Both the position numbers and the translations under genes were made by a program. The notes beneath the pieces were generated by a model that was given only the letters and a program-made list of their open reading frames with translations, did not search any database and was not told where the DNA came from. A stretch of 64,000 nucleotides of DNA from CAZWCE01 sp964632505 (GTDB taxonomy: Bacteria > Planctomycetota > Planctomycetia > Pirellulales > Thermoguttaceae): NCBI GenBank assembly GCA_964632505.1, contig CAZWCE010000009.1:1-64000 (forward strand), written 5' to 3'. Shown piece by piece: positions 8,593-16,237 of this stretch (position 1 is the first letter of the stretch; each line of letters opens with the position of its first letter).

Positions 8593-9783
8593 ATGAAAAA
8601 AAACCTTCTGTGGCTGACCACTTCGAGCCTTTTGGCACTCTCGCTCTGGATCCCCCTTCCCATCGAGGCACAGGAAAACGGTGCCGGGGAAGCATCGGGC
8701 GCTCCGCCGGCGGCATCGTCCGCGGACACTCCCAAGAACAAAGCGTTCATGGCCAAATTCCAGGAATTCATGGAGATCATCAAAAAACTCAGAGCGCTCA
8801 AGCTCGAGTATCAAGACGCCAAGCCGGAACGCCAGGATGCGATTCAGAAGGAATATCAGAAACTGGTCGACCAGGGCGCCAAAATGCAGAAGGAGATGCT
8901 GCAACTGGGCATCGACGCCTATAAAGAGGCTCCCAATGAAAACGTCGACGTGACCAACTACCTGCTCAGCTCGACCGAGACCGAAATCGGAATGGATAAT
9001 TTCGGAACCGGCTTTGAGCTGGCGAAACTCTTGATCGACCACGGTCAGGCCGACCAGGAAGGCCGCAAGGCGATCTACCGTTACGGAGGCGTGGCCGCCT
9101 TCGCCACGATGCACTTGGATCTGGCCGAAAAATGGCTCTCCATCGCCGAGGAAGACGGCCTCCTCGACCGCCAGACGAAGGGATTTCTGGCCGACATTCC
9201 GAAATATCGCCAGTACTGGAAAGAAGAACAGGCCAAGCGCGCCGCGGAAGCCGAGGCCGACGATTTGCCCCGCGTCGCGCTCACGATAGGAAACGACGAA
9301 CTCGAATACGGCACCATTGTCGTCGAGCTGTTCGAAAACGAGGCGCCGAACACCGTCGCCAACTTCGTCAGCCTGGTCGAGAAAGATTTCTACGACGGCC
9401 TCGCCTTTCACCGGGTCATTCCCGGATTCATGGCCCAGGGAGGATGTCCCGACGGCACCGGAGGCGGTGGCCCCGGCTACACAATCGACTGCGAATGCTA
9501 CAAGGACGACATCCGGCGGCATTTCCGCGGTACTCTGAGCATGGCCAACGCCGGTCCGAACACCAACGGTTCGCAGTTCTTTTTGACCTTCCTGCCCACC
9601 TCCCACCTGAACGGCCGCCACACCGTCTTCGGTCGCGTCATCGAGGGAATGGACCTTCTCTCGAGGATCCAACGGATCGATCCGGAGTCGAAGGCACCGA
9701 TCGAACCCGATCTCATTCTTGATGCCGAAGTCCTCCGCAAGCGGGATCACGAGTACGTACCGGTCAAAAACAACCAACGTTGA
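8593..9783 (+). CDS. Exported cyclophilin-type peptidyl-prolyl isomerase
   Basis: 396 residues. A signal peptide (about 1-26, LLALSLWIPLPIEA then QEN) is followed by a helical region of about 190 residues and a C-terminal cyclophilin domain (about 228-385). The domain has FENEAPNTVANFVSLV, the active-site strand GLAFHRVIPGFMAQGG with its Arg, and SMANAGPNTNGSQFFLTF followed by LNGRHTVFGRVIEGM. These keep the catalytic Arg and the Phe/Met/Gln of the proline pocket, so the isomerase should be active. The helical N-terminal domain probably binds clients or the envelope. A strong ribosome-binding site (AAGGAAGGAGC) precedes the ATG, and a terminator follows, so the gene is monocistronic. Confidence 0.92.
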   Translation: MKKNLLWLTTSSLLALSLWIPLPIEAQENGAGEASGAPPAASSADTPKNKAFMAKFQEFMEIIKKLRALKLEYQDAKPERQDAIQKEYQKLVDQGAKMQKEMLQLGIDAYKEAPNENVDVTNYLLSSTETEIGMDNFGTGFELAKLLIDHGQADQEGRKAIYRYGGVAAFATMHLDLAEKWLSIAEEDGLLDRQTKGFLADIPKYRQYWKEEQAKRAAEAEADDLPRVALTIGNDELEYGTIVVELFENEAPNTVANFVSLVEKDFYDGLAFHRVIPGFMAQGGCPDGTGGGGPGYTIDCECYKDDIRRHFRGTLSMANAGPNTNGSQFFLTFLPTSHLNGRHTVFGRVIEGMDLLSRIQRIDPESKAPIEPDLILDAEVLRKRDHEYVPVKNNQR

Positions 9784-9793
9784 TGATCTTTTC

Positions 9794-9831
9794 AAAAAAG
9801 CTCTCCGGCGAAGTGTCGGGGAGCTTTTTTT
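9794..9831 (+). terminator. Rho-independent terminator of the cyclophilin gene
   Basis: A stem formed by AAAAAGCTCTCCG and CGGGGAGCTTTTTT (one G-U pair) encloses a 9-nt loop and ends in seven T residues, 11 nt after the stop codon. The A-run before the stem could also make it work on the other strand. Confidence 0.85.
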
Positions 9832-9936
9832 CCATACGGCGGCGAATCGACCGAAATGCTTCTCGATATGCTATGATTCCATTAGAGCCGTGCCATCGCC
9901 GCTGATTCCGTGCATCCACCTGCCTGGGGGCATTCC

Positions 9937-10476
9937 ATGGAAATACTATTCGACGAGACGACCATCCATCACCGAGTCGAAGAAATGGGCCGGGAAATCC
10001 AGTCGGTTCTAGAAACCAAGACGGCTCCGCTGACGGTCGTCGGCGTCATGACCGGAGGGATCGTGTTCATGAGCGATCTGGTCCGGCGCATCCACCTTCC
10101 GATGCAACTCGATCTGATCCGCGCCAGCAGTTATCGTGGGAAGCAAACCACCCACGGAGAGTTGACCCTTTCTCAAGATTTTCCCGATTCGCTCCTGGAG
10201 GACCACTGCGTCCTGCTGATCGACGACATCTTCGATTCCGGGAATACCCTCTCGTGTCTGACCCGGGAGTTCCGCAAACGTGGAGCACGAGAAGTCTACT
10301 CGGCCGTGCTGCTGGAGAAGCCGGCTCGTCGGGAGGTCGTTTTCCAACCCGATTTCGTCGGTTTCCAGGTCCCCGATCGGTTTGTGGTCGGCTATGGGCT
10401 CGACTACGACGGCCAGTACCGCCAGCTTCCCTACCTGGCACTGTTGGATCCGGAATTGGCGGAAATCGGAAACTGA
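9937..10476 (+). CDS. hpt: Hypoxanthine phosphoribosyltransferase
   Basis: 179 residues from the ATG at 9937, preceded by GGGGG at a good distance; the frame is open from 9910 but those codons lack a ribosome-binding site. The PRPP-binding motif is VLLIDDIFDSGNTL (about residues 92-105), and the base-contact segment is VGYGLDYDGQYRQLPYLALL. Both match the HPRT family (PF00156), which is usually 175-185 residues. The enzyme salvages hypoxanthine and guanine into IMP and GMP using PRPP, in the cytoplasm. It is a single gene that converges on the TolC-like gene. Confidence 0.93.
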   Translation: MEILFDETTIHHRVEEMGREIQSVLETKTAPLTVVGVMTGGIVFMSDLVRRIHLPMQLDLIRASSYRGKQTTHGELTLSQDFPDSLLEDHCVLLIDDIFDSGNTLSCLTREFRKRGAREVYSAVLLEKPARREVVFQPDFVGFQVPDRFVVGYGLDYDGQYRQLPYLALLDPELAEIGN

Positions 10477-10529
10477 TCTCTTCTTTTTTCCGCTTTCCGA
10501 TATAACGAGGTAATTCTGTACAGATATTT

Positions 10530-11066
10530 CTACAGAATGCCGGCGGCCCGCTTGAGTTCGAACTCGGAACGAGCGGCGTCGTAGATCGCATTGTAATCGT
10601 TCTTGCGGCTTTCGGTCCGGAGCGTTTCGGCCTGGAGGACTTCGGTACTGGTGCCGACTCCGTGCCGGTATTGATTCCGGGTGATGCGCAAATTCTCTTT
10701 CGCCTGCTCCAGAGCCATGCGCGCCACGTCGATGCCTTGTCTCTTTTCTTCGAGCGTGAGCCAAGCGCGGCGAACCTCCAACGACACCTTACTCCGGGCA
10801 TCTTCCAATCGCCGGATCATCGCGGCGGCGCGATGCTTCAGGGCCGCTTCCCGACGATGTGCGACGCCACCGCCGATCGGCTTCCACTTGACGTTCAAAT
10901 CGACGGCGAAAATGTTGTTCGGTCGAAGGTTGTCGTGGCGGAGCGCCATCTCCCACGCCTCGTCCGGATCTTCCCCCAGAACCGGCGAATTCCCCGACAG
11001 GCCGAATAGGCCTAAGCCGGCCGCCAATATGCAGAACGGGATCAAGGAAGAACGATTCTGTCCCAT
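10530..11066 (-). CDS. Half-length outer-membrane efflux (TolC-like) protein
   Basis: 178 residues from the ATG at 11066, chosen because a signal peptide (LIPFCILAAGLGLFGLSG) follows directly. The N-terminal helix start DEAWEMALRHDN is typical of the first OEP repeat. The sequence then passes within about 10 residues to FAVDLNVKWKPIGGGVAHRR, which is typical of the strand-to-helix turn of a second OEP half. The rest is one long coiled-coil helical hairpin with the family pattern ITRNQYRHGVGTSTEVLQAE. Full-length TolC/OprM proteins have two such repeats in about 420-480 residues. This looks like a protein with the middle removed, or a natural one-repeat form that would need six copies per pore. 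No pump genes are nearby. Confidence 0.72.
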   Translation of the reverse strand: MGQNRSSLIPFCILAAGLGLFGLSGNSPVLGEDPDEAWEMALRHDNLRPNNIFAVDLNVKWKPIGGGVAHRREAALKHRAAAMIRRLEDARSKVSLEVRRAWLTLEEKRQGIDVARMALEQAKENLRITRNQYRHGVGTSTEVLQAETLRTESRKNDYNAIYDAARSEFELKRAAGIL

Positions 11067-11273
11067 CGCGCGAGTCACTTCGGGATTAAGAATGACGATC
11101 GTCAAATTGGTTATCAACCATCCACGAGGAATCATCGTCAAGGTCATTGAAGAAGGTTGATTCCATTTATCCCGGAGAACCGATCTTCCCGAGGTGTGTA
11201 ACGAATATAACGATTGTATCGGTTGCTTCCGTTTTGCGGAAAATCAGGGCTCGATCACGATTCGCCGAGGCGC

Positions 11274-11307
11274 AAAAAAAGACCGCGTCCTCTTGGGAGC
11301 GGCCTTT
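11274..11307 (-). terminator. Terminator of the microcompartment operon
   Basis: On the minus strand AGGCCGC pairs with GCGGTCT (one G-U pair) around a 12-nt loop, followed by seven T residues. It lies 19 nt after the aldolase stop codon and marks the 3' end of the 11-gene operon. Confidence 0.85.
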
Positions 11308-11325
11308 CGAGATGAGCTCGGCGAT

Positions 11326-12195
11326 TCATTGACCGATGGCTTCCATCACGCGATTGGTGATCGCCTGGACGATCGCTTCCTGCGAATTCCCGCCGGAAGC
11401 ATGATTGCCGCCACCCGGATTGCCGGAACCGTTGCTTTCCCGCGTAAAACGGGGCGGATCGAAAGCGTGATGCCCGACGCCCGTCTCCTTCCAACTCTCC
11501 CGGAACACATCGTTGGCGCAGAGTTCGCAGTTCTTCATTTCCGCCCGGGGATCATTGATATTGAACTGCTGCTTCAGCGAAATCAGATCCTCCGCCTCCT
11601 CCCGATTGAAGTAGTGCACGGCGCCGAGGTCCTTGGCGATGAGCAAGATGCGGCAGTAGGCATCGAGCAGTTCGGTCAACCAATAGGCCTTCTCGACCGT
11701 CGGCCCGTAGCTGACCGTTCCGTGATTCGCCTGAACGATGATGTCGGTCTTGTGCACGTAAGGAAGTACGGTGTCGGCGAAATCCTGCCCGCCGGGAATG
11801 GCGTACTTGGCGATCGGCACATCGCCCATGTAGATGTCGACTTCCGGCAAGACGCACTGGGGAATCGCTTCCCGGGCAATGCCGAATGCGGTGGCGTGCG
11901 GCGGATGACAATGGACGACCGACTTAATCTCCGGCCGCTCTTTCATGATCGTCAGGTGGAGGAAGACCTCGCTGGTCCGCTTCTTGACGCCGGAAATCTG
12001 ATTGCCTTCCATGTCGACCACGCAGAGATCGTCCGGCTTGAGGAACCCTTTGCAGGTCTGGGTCGGAGTGCAGACGACACGATTCTCGTCGACGCGGTAG
12101 GTGATATTGCCGTCGTTGGCGGCCGCGAAACCCTTATTATAGATCCGGCGACCGATATCGCAGATCTCTTCTTTAACCTGATGGAGATTGAGCAT
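11326..12195 (-). CDS. Class II sugar-phosphate aldolase, compartment-targeted
   Basis: 289 residues with a perfect ribosome-binding site (AGGAGGG). The class II aldolase/adducin fold (PF00596) spans about 1-215. The zinc ligands His95, His97 and His158 and the catalytic Glu76 (RTSEVF) fall where E. coli fuculose-1-phosphate aldolase has His92, His94, His155 and Glu73. It should cleave L-fuculose-1-phosphate or L-rhamnulose-1-phosphate to DHAP and L-lactaldehyde, the entry step of PVM microcompartments. Residues 216-251 hold an extra segment with three Cys in the family insert. Residues 252-270 are a Gly/Asn/Ser linker and 271-288 an amphipathic helix (SQEAIVQAITNRVMEAIG) that looks like a C-terminal encapsulation peptide. 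It is the last gene of the operon, 164 nt after the BMC-P gene. Confidence 0.9.
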   Translation of the reverse strand: MLNLHQVKEEICDIGRRIYNKGFAAANDGNITYRVDENRVVCTPTQTCKGFLKPDDLCVVDMEGNQISGVKKRTSEVFLHLTIMKERPEIKSVVHCHPPHATAFGIAREAIPQCVLPEVDIYMGDVPIAKYAIPGGQDFADTVLPYVHKTDIIVQANHGTVSYGPTVEKAYWLTELLDAYCRILLIAKDLGAVHYFNREEAEDLISLKQQFNINDPRAEMKNCELCANDVFRESWKETGVGHHAFDPPRFTRESNGSGNPGGGNHASGGNSQEAIVQAITNRVMEAIGQ

Positions 12196-12359
12196 GGTAG
12201 CCCTCCTGGTGGTTCAATGTATGATGGAGAGACCCAAAGCGAAAGCGACGCATGGCCGCGGAAGGAAACGAACAATAGTTCACTCTCCTCAATTCACTCC
12301 GGCCTTCTGATTCCTGAACGATTTCCTTCGATGGAGATTATTCGATATTTGCATGGAAG

Positions 12360-12674
12360 CTATTCCGTTTTAAGCCACTGCCCCACGGCCTGATGATCGA
12401 TCTCGACGGTATCGAGAATGGCGGCGTTGTAGGCATCGACCGGTTTTCGATCGGGGTGAAACGGCATCGCCGCTTCGCGTCCTTCGCTGATGGCGATCCA
12501 TTCCCCTTCTCCGGCGCTCAAGGCGTCGTAAACGACCAACGATTCCCCCGAACCACCGCGACGATCGGAGAGATCCTCCAGGGACATCGGAAGCACGACC
12601 TTCCACTGCACTCCCTGCAGCTCGGGGTGAGCACGGCTGAGCGTCACATTACCGATCACTTCTCCCATCCGCAT
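12360..12674 (-). CDS. BMC-P (EutN/CcmL) shell vertex protein, copy 3
   Basis: 104 residues; GGAGGAG precedes the ATG at 12674. The EutN/CcmL fold (PF03319) is shown by MGEVIGNVTLSRAHPELQG at the N-terminus, the central VVYDALSAGEGEWIAISEG and the C-terminal VDAYNAAILDTVEID. Such proteins form pentamers that cap the vertices of the icosahedral shell. It is one of three paralogues in the operon that differ strongly in the middle loop and C-terminus. It lies 61 nt after the protein of unknown function and 164 nt before the aldolase. Confidence 0.93.
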   Translation of the reverse strand: MRMGEVIGNVTLSRAHPELQGVQWKVVLPMSLEDLSDRRGGSGESLVVYDALSAGEGEWIAISEGREAAMPFHPDRKPVDAYNAAILDTVEIDHQAVGQWLKTE

Positions 12675-12735
12675 CGCCTCGACTCCTCCGCACTCTCTCG
12701 GGGAACGATTCCGATAGTACGATTGATTGGTTTTC

Positions 12736-13593
12736 TCATCCGAGTTCGTCTTGAAAAACCGTCGGACATTCCAGCGGGCCGATCTTACGGAATTCCTGAA
12801 GAAGCACCTTCAGCCTGTAATTTCCCACCTTCGCCGGATCGAAGACGAGCACATTCGCCCCGACCGACTTCGCCGCCTGTATCATGGGACGAACTTCGCT
12901 CGCGCCGACCGCCCGCACGCCCCCTTGCCGATTCGCCAGACAAATCGCCGCCGCAATCGCCTCGGTCAGTATCACTCCCACCGCTGGTTGTTCTCGAAGT
13001 GTTTCGGCGATCCAACGCACCAAGCCGATCAAGCATCGGTCGGCCCGAGTGTCGATCGGACCAAGCCGCTCGACCGATTCCAAGGCAGCCGCCCCCGGGA
13101 GTTCACGCGCATGAGCCGCCATCAATAGACGCGCGGCCGACCGGCTTTCATCGCTTCCTCCGGAATGGCCGTCTTCGGGGAGGTCATTCTGGAACCGGAG
13201 TTCGATTCGCTTCTTTCGGAGTACATCACGCACGGCGGGGGTGACCACCGCTTTGGCCGGAACGATCAAGCGTCGGGCAGCGGTCAACTCCTCGCCCAGT
13301 TCGGTCAGGGTGACGACTCGACTGTCGACTCGCAACTCCCTCTCTTTCTCGTCCGCGGAAACCTTCTCTTTTTCGTTTTGCTCCGGCGCTTTCGCCGGAC
13401 CGGAAGAAGGAGACTCGGGGGCCGCCTTTTCGCCAACTTTCAATGCCGGTGGTTTCGATTCCGATCGATTCGGCGGCAAATAGGGTTGGGGCGACAGCGC
13501 AGACCCGGCGAACGTCTCCGCCGTATTTCCACTCAGATCGAGAAGGATCTGCCGGACGATCGATTCAACAGGATTTCCGCCAGTGGTGCTCAT
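12736..13593 (-). CDS. Microcompartment protein of unknown function (EutT-like/RpiB-like segments)
   Basis: 285 residues. Residues 7-21 (NPVESIVRQILLDLS) form an amphipathic helix like an encapsulation peptide, followed by a linker rich in Pro, Ser, Glu and Lys (about 25-88). Residues 93-134 include AKAVVTPAVRDVLRKKRIEL, similar to the segment with a TPsArelL motif near the N-terminus of EutT-type adenosyltransferases. Residues 205-257 (VGVILTEAIAAAICLANRQG to ANVLVFDPAKVG) follow the pattern of ribose-5-phosphate isomerase B but lack its catalytic Cys. Function unknown. It may be a compartment enzyme with an altered active site or a core-assembly scaffold. Translation is coupled to the upstream BMC-P gene by an ATGA overlap. 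Confidence 0.75.
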   Translation of the reverse strand: MSTTGGNPVESIVRQILLDLSGNTAETFAGSALSPQPYLPPNRSESKPPALKVGEKAAPESPSSGPAKAPEQNEKEKVSADEKERELRVDSRVVTLTELGEELTAARRLIVPAKAVVTPAVRDVLRKKRIELRFQNDLPEDGHSGGSDESRSAARLLMAAHARELPGAAALESVERLGPIDTRADRCLIGLVRWIAETLREQPAVGVILTEAIAAAICLANRQGGVRAVGASEVRPMIQAAKSVGANVLVFDPAKVGNYRLKVLLQEFRKIGPLECPTVFQDELG

Positions 13594-13868
13594 CCAGGCA
13601 TTCCTTCCAAATCATCGGCGATTCCAATGGTCGACCAGCGGACCGGCGTCTGATCGGATCCGAGCAATTTTCGCGTCGCCTTGCCGTCGCTGGTGAGGAC
13701 GACCGATTGGCCGAATCCTGCTCCCAAACCGTCGACGGCCAGGACCGGTCCCCCGTCGGCCTCCTGAGTGGTTGCGTGAAACGGTTGCACCACCAGCATC
13801 CGCCAACCTTCCAACGAAGGATGTTTGACGGTCGAGGTCGCATTTCCGATGACACGTGCCAGAAGCAT
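13590..13868 (-). CDS. BMC-P (EutN/CcmL) shell vertex protein, copy 2
   Basis: 92 residues, the normal length for the family. MLLARVIGNATSTVKHPSLE is the first strand and turn typical of EutN/CcmL, VLAVDGLGAGFGQSVVLTSD the central strand pair. Its loop is short and the C-terminus ends in an acidic DDLEGMPG. It forms shell pentamers. The gene follows the PQ-loop-like gene by 13 nt and overlaps the next gene by 4 nt, so the three are almost certainly co-translated. Confidence 0.93.
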   Translation of the reverse strand: MLLARVIGNATSTVKHPSLEGWRMLVVQPFHATTQEADGGPVLAVDGLGAGFGQSVVLTSDGKATRKLLGSDQTPVRWSTIGIADDLEGMPG

Positions 13869-13881
13869 TCGGGGGTCTCTT

Positions 13882-14217
13882 TCACTCGACCGTTTTCCCG
13901 GGAACTTGATCCGATTCCGGTTCCCCCGGAAAAAAACGGTAATGATAACTCAGCGTGATATCCAACAGAACGACGGTCGCATTGAGCAAGTACAACCAAA
14001 TAACCGGGTCGGGATGATACAATATCTTATGAAGGATTCCCAGCAGGTAGCCGAGGAAAATCAACCACAAGAATCCGAAGCTCTTTCCCTTGCTCGATTT
14101 GACTTTCCAAACGCGATACACCGAAAGCGGCCAACTCGCTCCGAAACAAATGAGCATGCCCGCTTCAAAAAAGCTGGTATCTTGCTGAAGCTGGAACATT
14201 GCTCCGGGATCGGTCAT
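13882..14217 (-). CDS. Small PQ-loop/SemiSWEET-like membrane protein in the compartment operon
   Basis: 111 residues with three hydrophobic segments: about 17-35, 46-62 and 72-92. The stretch SWPLSVYRVWKVKSSKGKS after the first segment resembles the PQ-loop pattern (S-PQ-ykn-ktKs--G-S) of SemiSWEET-type proteins, though the Gln is missing. SemiSWEETs are three-helix proteins of 85-110 residues that dimerise into sugar pores, so the size fits. A membrane protein cannot sit in a proteinaceous shell; it may be a sugar or aldehyde pore in the inner membrane serving this pathway, or a membrane anchor. The sequence evidence supports the fold class only moderately. It lies 60 nt after the aldehyde dehydrogenase and 13 nt before a BMC-P gene. 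Confidence 0.65.
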   Translation of the reverse strand: MTDPGAMFQLQQDTSFFEAGMLICFGASWPLSVYRVWKVKSSKGKSFGFLWLIFLGYLLGILHKILYHPDPVIWLYLLNATVVLLDITLSYHYRFFPGEPESDQVPGKTVE

Positions 14218-14277
14218 CGCTTGCCTGCTCGGTAGTCGTCGTGCGGAAAATCTCCTTCTATGACAATTCGCTTTCGA

Positions 14278-15726
14278 TCAATCTTTGCCGAGGATGCGGA
14301 GGCTGTCGATCATCGCACAGCGTCGTTCCCGCGTAAACGTCATCGGCGTGGTGATTCCTTCACCCGTCGGCCCGGCGATCGAGTAGGAACCATAGCCCTC
14401 GCCTCCGGCGCCATTGCCGGCGAGGCTCGAACCGTTTTTCACGAAAATGGTCGTATCGAGCGCTTTCCCCATCTTGGTCATGTTGACGACGTTGTTCGAG
14501 TGAATGATCGAGGTGTGACGGAAGCCGTGCTCGAAATGCTTCGCCTTGGCGATCGCTTCGTCGACGCAACTGCACCGGACGAAGGGAAGGAACGGCATCA
14601 TCTGCTCGACGGGGACGAAGGGGTTCGCCTCGTCGGTTTCGCCGAACAACAATTGCACATCTCCGGAAACCTGCTTGCCGATTCCCGAGGCGAGTACGCG
14701 GGCATCTTTTCCCAGAAAATCGCGGCAGGGCACTTCGTGTCGATCGGCTCCCTCGCCGACGGTGGTGAGTCCCTTTTCGGTCATGCGATCCACCTCACCG
14801 GCATTCAACCGAACCGCCCCGGCTCGTTCCATGGCGGCCATCATCGCGTCGAAGACCGACTGCACAACAAACACTTCCTTTTCGGCGATGCATAGGAGGT
14901 TGTTGTCGAAAGCGCCTCCCTCGATGATCGCACGGGCGGCTCGGTCCAAGTCGGCCGTCTCATCGACCACCACCGGCGGATTGCCCGGCCCGGCCACGAT
15001 CGCCCGCTTCGACTGCGAAAGTGCGGCACGCGCCACGGCAGGACCTCCGGTGACCAACAGGAGATTCACGTCGCGACTCTTGAAAATCGCCTCGGCGGTC
15101 TGGAGAGTCGGCTCGGTCACTACGCACATGAGATTATCGATGCCGTGAGAACGATAGATCGCCTCGTTGAATCGCCGCACGCCCTCGGCCGCGACCCGCT
15201 TGCCGCTGGGATGAGGATTGAATACCACCGTGTTCCCCGAAGCGATCATGTTGATGGCGTTATTGGCGATCGTCGGCAGCGAATGAGTCACCGGGGTGAT
15301 CGCCCCAATCACGCCGAAGGGGGCATGTTCGATCACCGTGATGCCGTGGTCGCCGCTGAAGACTTGACTCGTAAGGAACTCCACGCCCAGGGCCGTCTTG
15401 CCGACGCCCCGAAGCTTCTCGATCTTGTGCTCCCGGCGTCCGATCTTGGTTTCGTCGAGTTCCATTTCCCCGAGTTCCACGGCCTGGTCGAGGACGATGC
15501 GGCGGATGTGGGCAAGCATTTCCTTGCGTTGCTCCAGCGAGGCGCGGGAGAGGCGCTCGAATGCGTCGCCCGCGGCGGCGATCGCCTCCTCCGGGTCCTG
15601 AAACAACCCAAGCCGGCCCTGGTAGCTCGGACCGGTGACCGGGCCGGGAATCGCGGCTCCGGGCGTGCCGATTCGGGTGAGCACTTCTTCGACCACGTTT
15701 CGAATCATCGATTCATTGACTTGCAT
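14278..15726 (-). CDS. CoA-acylating aldehyde dehydrogenase of the PduP/EutE type
   Basis: 482 residues with AGGAAGGTAG upstream of the ATG. Residues 6-20 (SMIRNVVEEVLTRIG) are an N-terminal amphipathic helix like the PduP encapsulation peptide, followed by a Gly/Pro linker to about residue 37. The aldehyde dehydrogenase fold follows, with FGVIGAITPVTHSLPTIANN, VFNPHPSGK and the catalytic Cys279 in FDNNLLCIAEKE. These are marks of the CoA-dependent PduP/EutE branch rather than hydrolytic dehydrogenases. In PVM compartments it converts L-lactaldehyde plus CoA and NAD+ to lactyl-CoA and NADH. It lies between a BMC-P gene and the PQ-loop-like gene. Confidence 0.92.
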   Translation of the reverse strand: MQVNESMIRNVVEEVLTRIGTPGAAIPGPVTGPSYQGRLGLFQDPEEAIAAAGDAFERLSRASLEQRKEMLAHIRRIVLDQAVELGEMELDETKIGRREHKIEKLRGVGKTALGVEFLTSQVFSGDHGITVIEHAPFGVIGAITPVTHSLPTIANNAINMIASGNTVVFNPHPSGKRVAAEGVRRFNEAIYRSHGIDNLMCVVTEPTLQTAEAIFKSRDVNLLLVTGGPAVARAALSQSKRAIVAGPGNPPVVVDETADLDRAARAIIEGGAFDNNLLCIAEKEVFVVQSVFDAMMAAMERAGAVRLNAGEVDRMTEKGLTTVGEGADRHEVPCRDFLGKDARVLASGIGKQVSGDVQLLFGETDEANPFVPVEQMMPFLPFVRCSCVDEAIAKAKHFEHGFRHTSIIHSNNVVNMTKMGKALDTTIFVKNGSSLAGNGAGGEGYGSYSIAGPTGEGITTPMTFTRERRCAMIDSLRILGKD

Positions 15727-15845
15727 GATTCACACTACCTTCCTGGAAATCTCCTGGCGGGAAGAAATTCGATGGGAGCGGATGGGAACAGATGTGCGCA
15801 ACTTACCGGGGTGTTCCATCGTGGGAGTTCGGGGCACATCCAATG

Positions 15846-16184
15846 CTATTTTTTCGGCGGGTTCGTTCGTGAGGATCGTTCTTTCGAGTACACACAACGT
15901 TTTTCGACATGGACCGAATCGACGATTCCGATGATCACCGCGTCGACCGGCAACTCCTTCGTCTCGGGCGTCAATCGCGCGCTGGAGCCCTGCACGAGAA
16001 GGACGTATTCGCCTTCGCCCGCCCCGACGGTGTCGACCGCCACCAGCGTCCGTCCCGTCGGACGAAGATGGTCCCGGCTCTGCTCGTCGACGCGATAGGG
16101 CTCGATCATCATCAGTTTCCGGCCCACCATGGTCTCGACCTTTTGGGTCGCCACCATCGAACCGGTTACTTTGGCAATAAACAT
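15846..16184 (-). CDS. BMC-P (EutN/CcmL) shell vertex protein, copy 1
   Basis: 112 residues. The fold is marked by MFIAKVTGSMVATQKVETMV, LVAVDTVGAGEGEYVLLVQG and VDAVIIGIVDSVHV, the standard three blocks of EutN/CcmL pentamers. A basic C-terminal tail of about 20 residues (after VEKRCVYSKE) goes beyond the usual fold and is absent from the other two copies. The gene lies 53 nt after ackA and 119 nt before the aldehyde dehydrogenase. Confidence 0.93.
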   Translation of the reverse strand: MFIAKVTGSMVATQKVETMVGRKLMMIEPYRVDEQSRDHLRPTGRTLVAVDTVGAGEGEYVLLVQGSSARLTPETKELPVDAVIIGIVDSVHVEKRCVYSKERSSRTNPPKK

Positions 16185-16237
16185 TTGGGGTATCCTGTAG
16201 GGCCCTTGCGGAACTCTCCAAAGCTATGTCCGACGAA

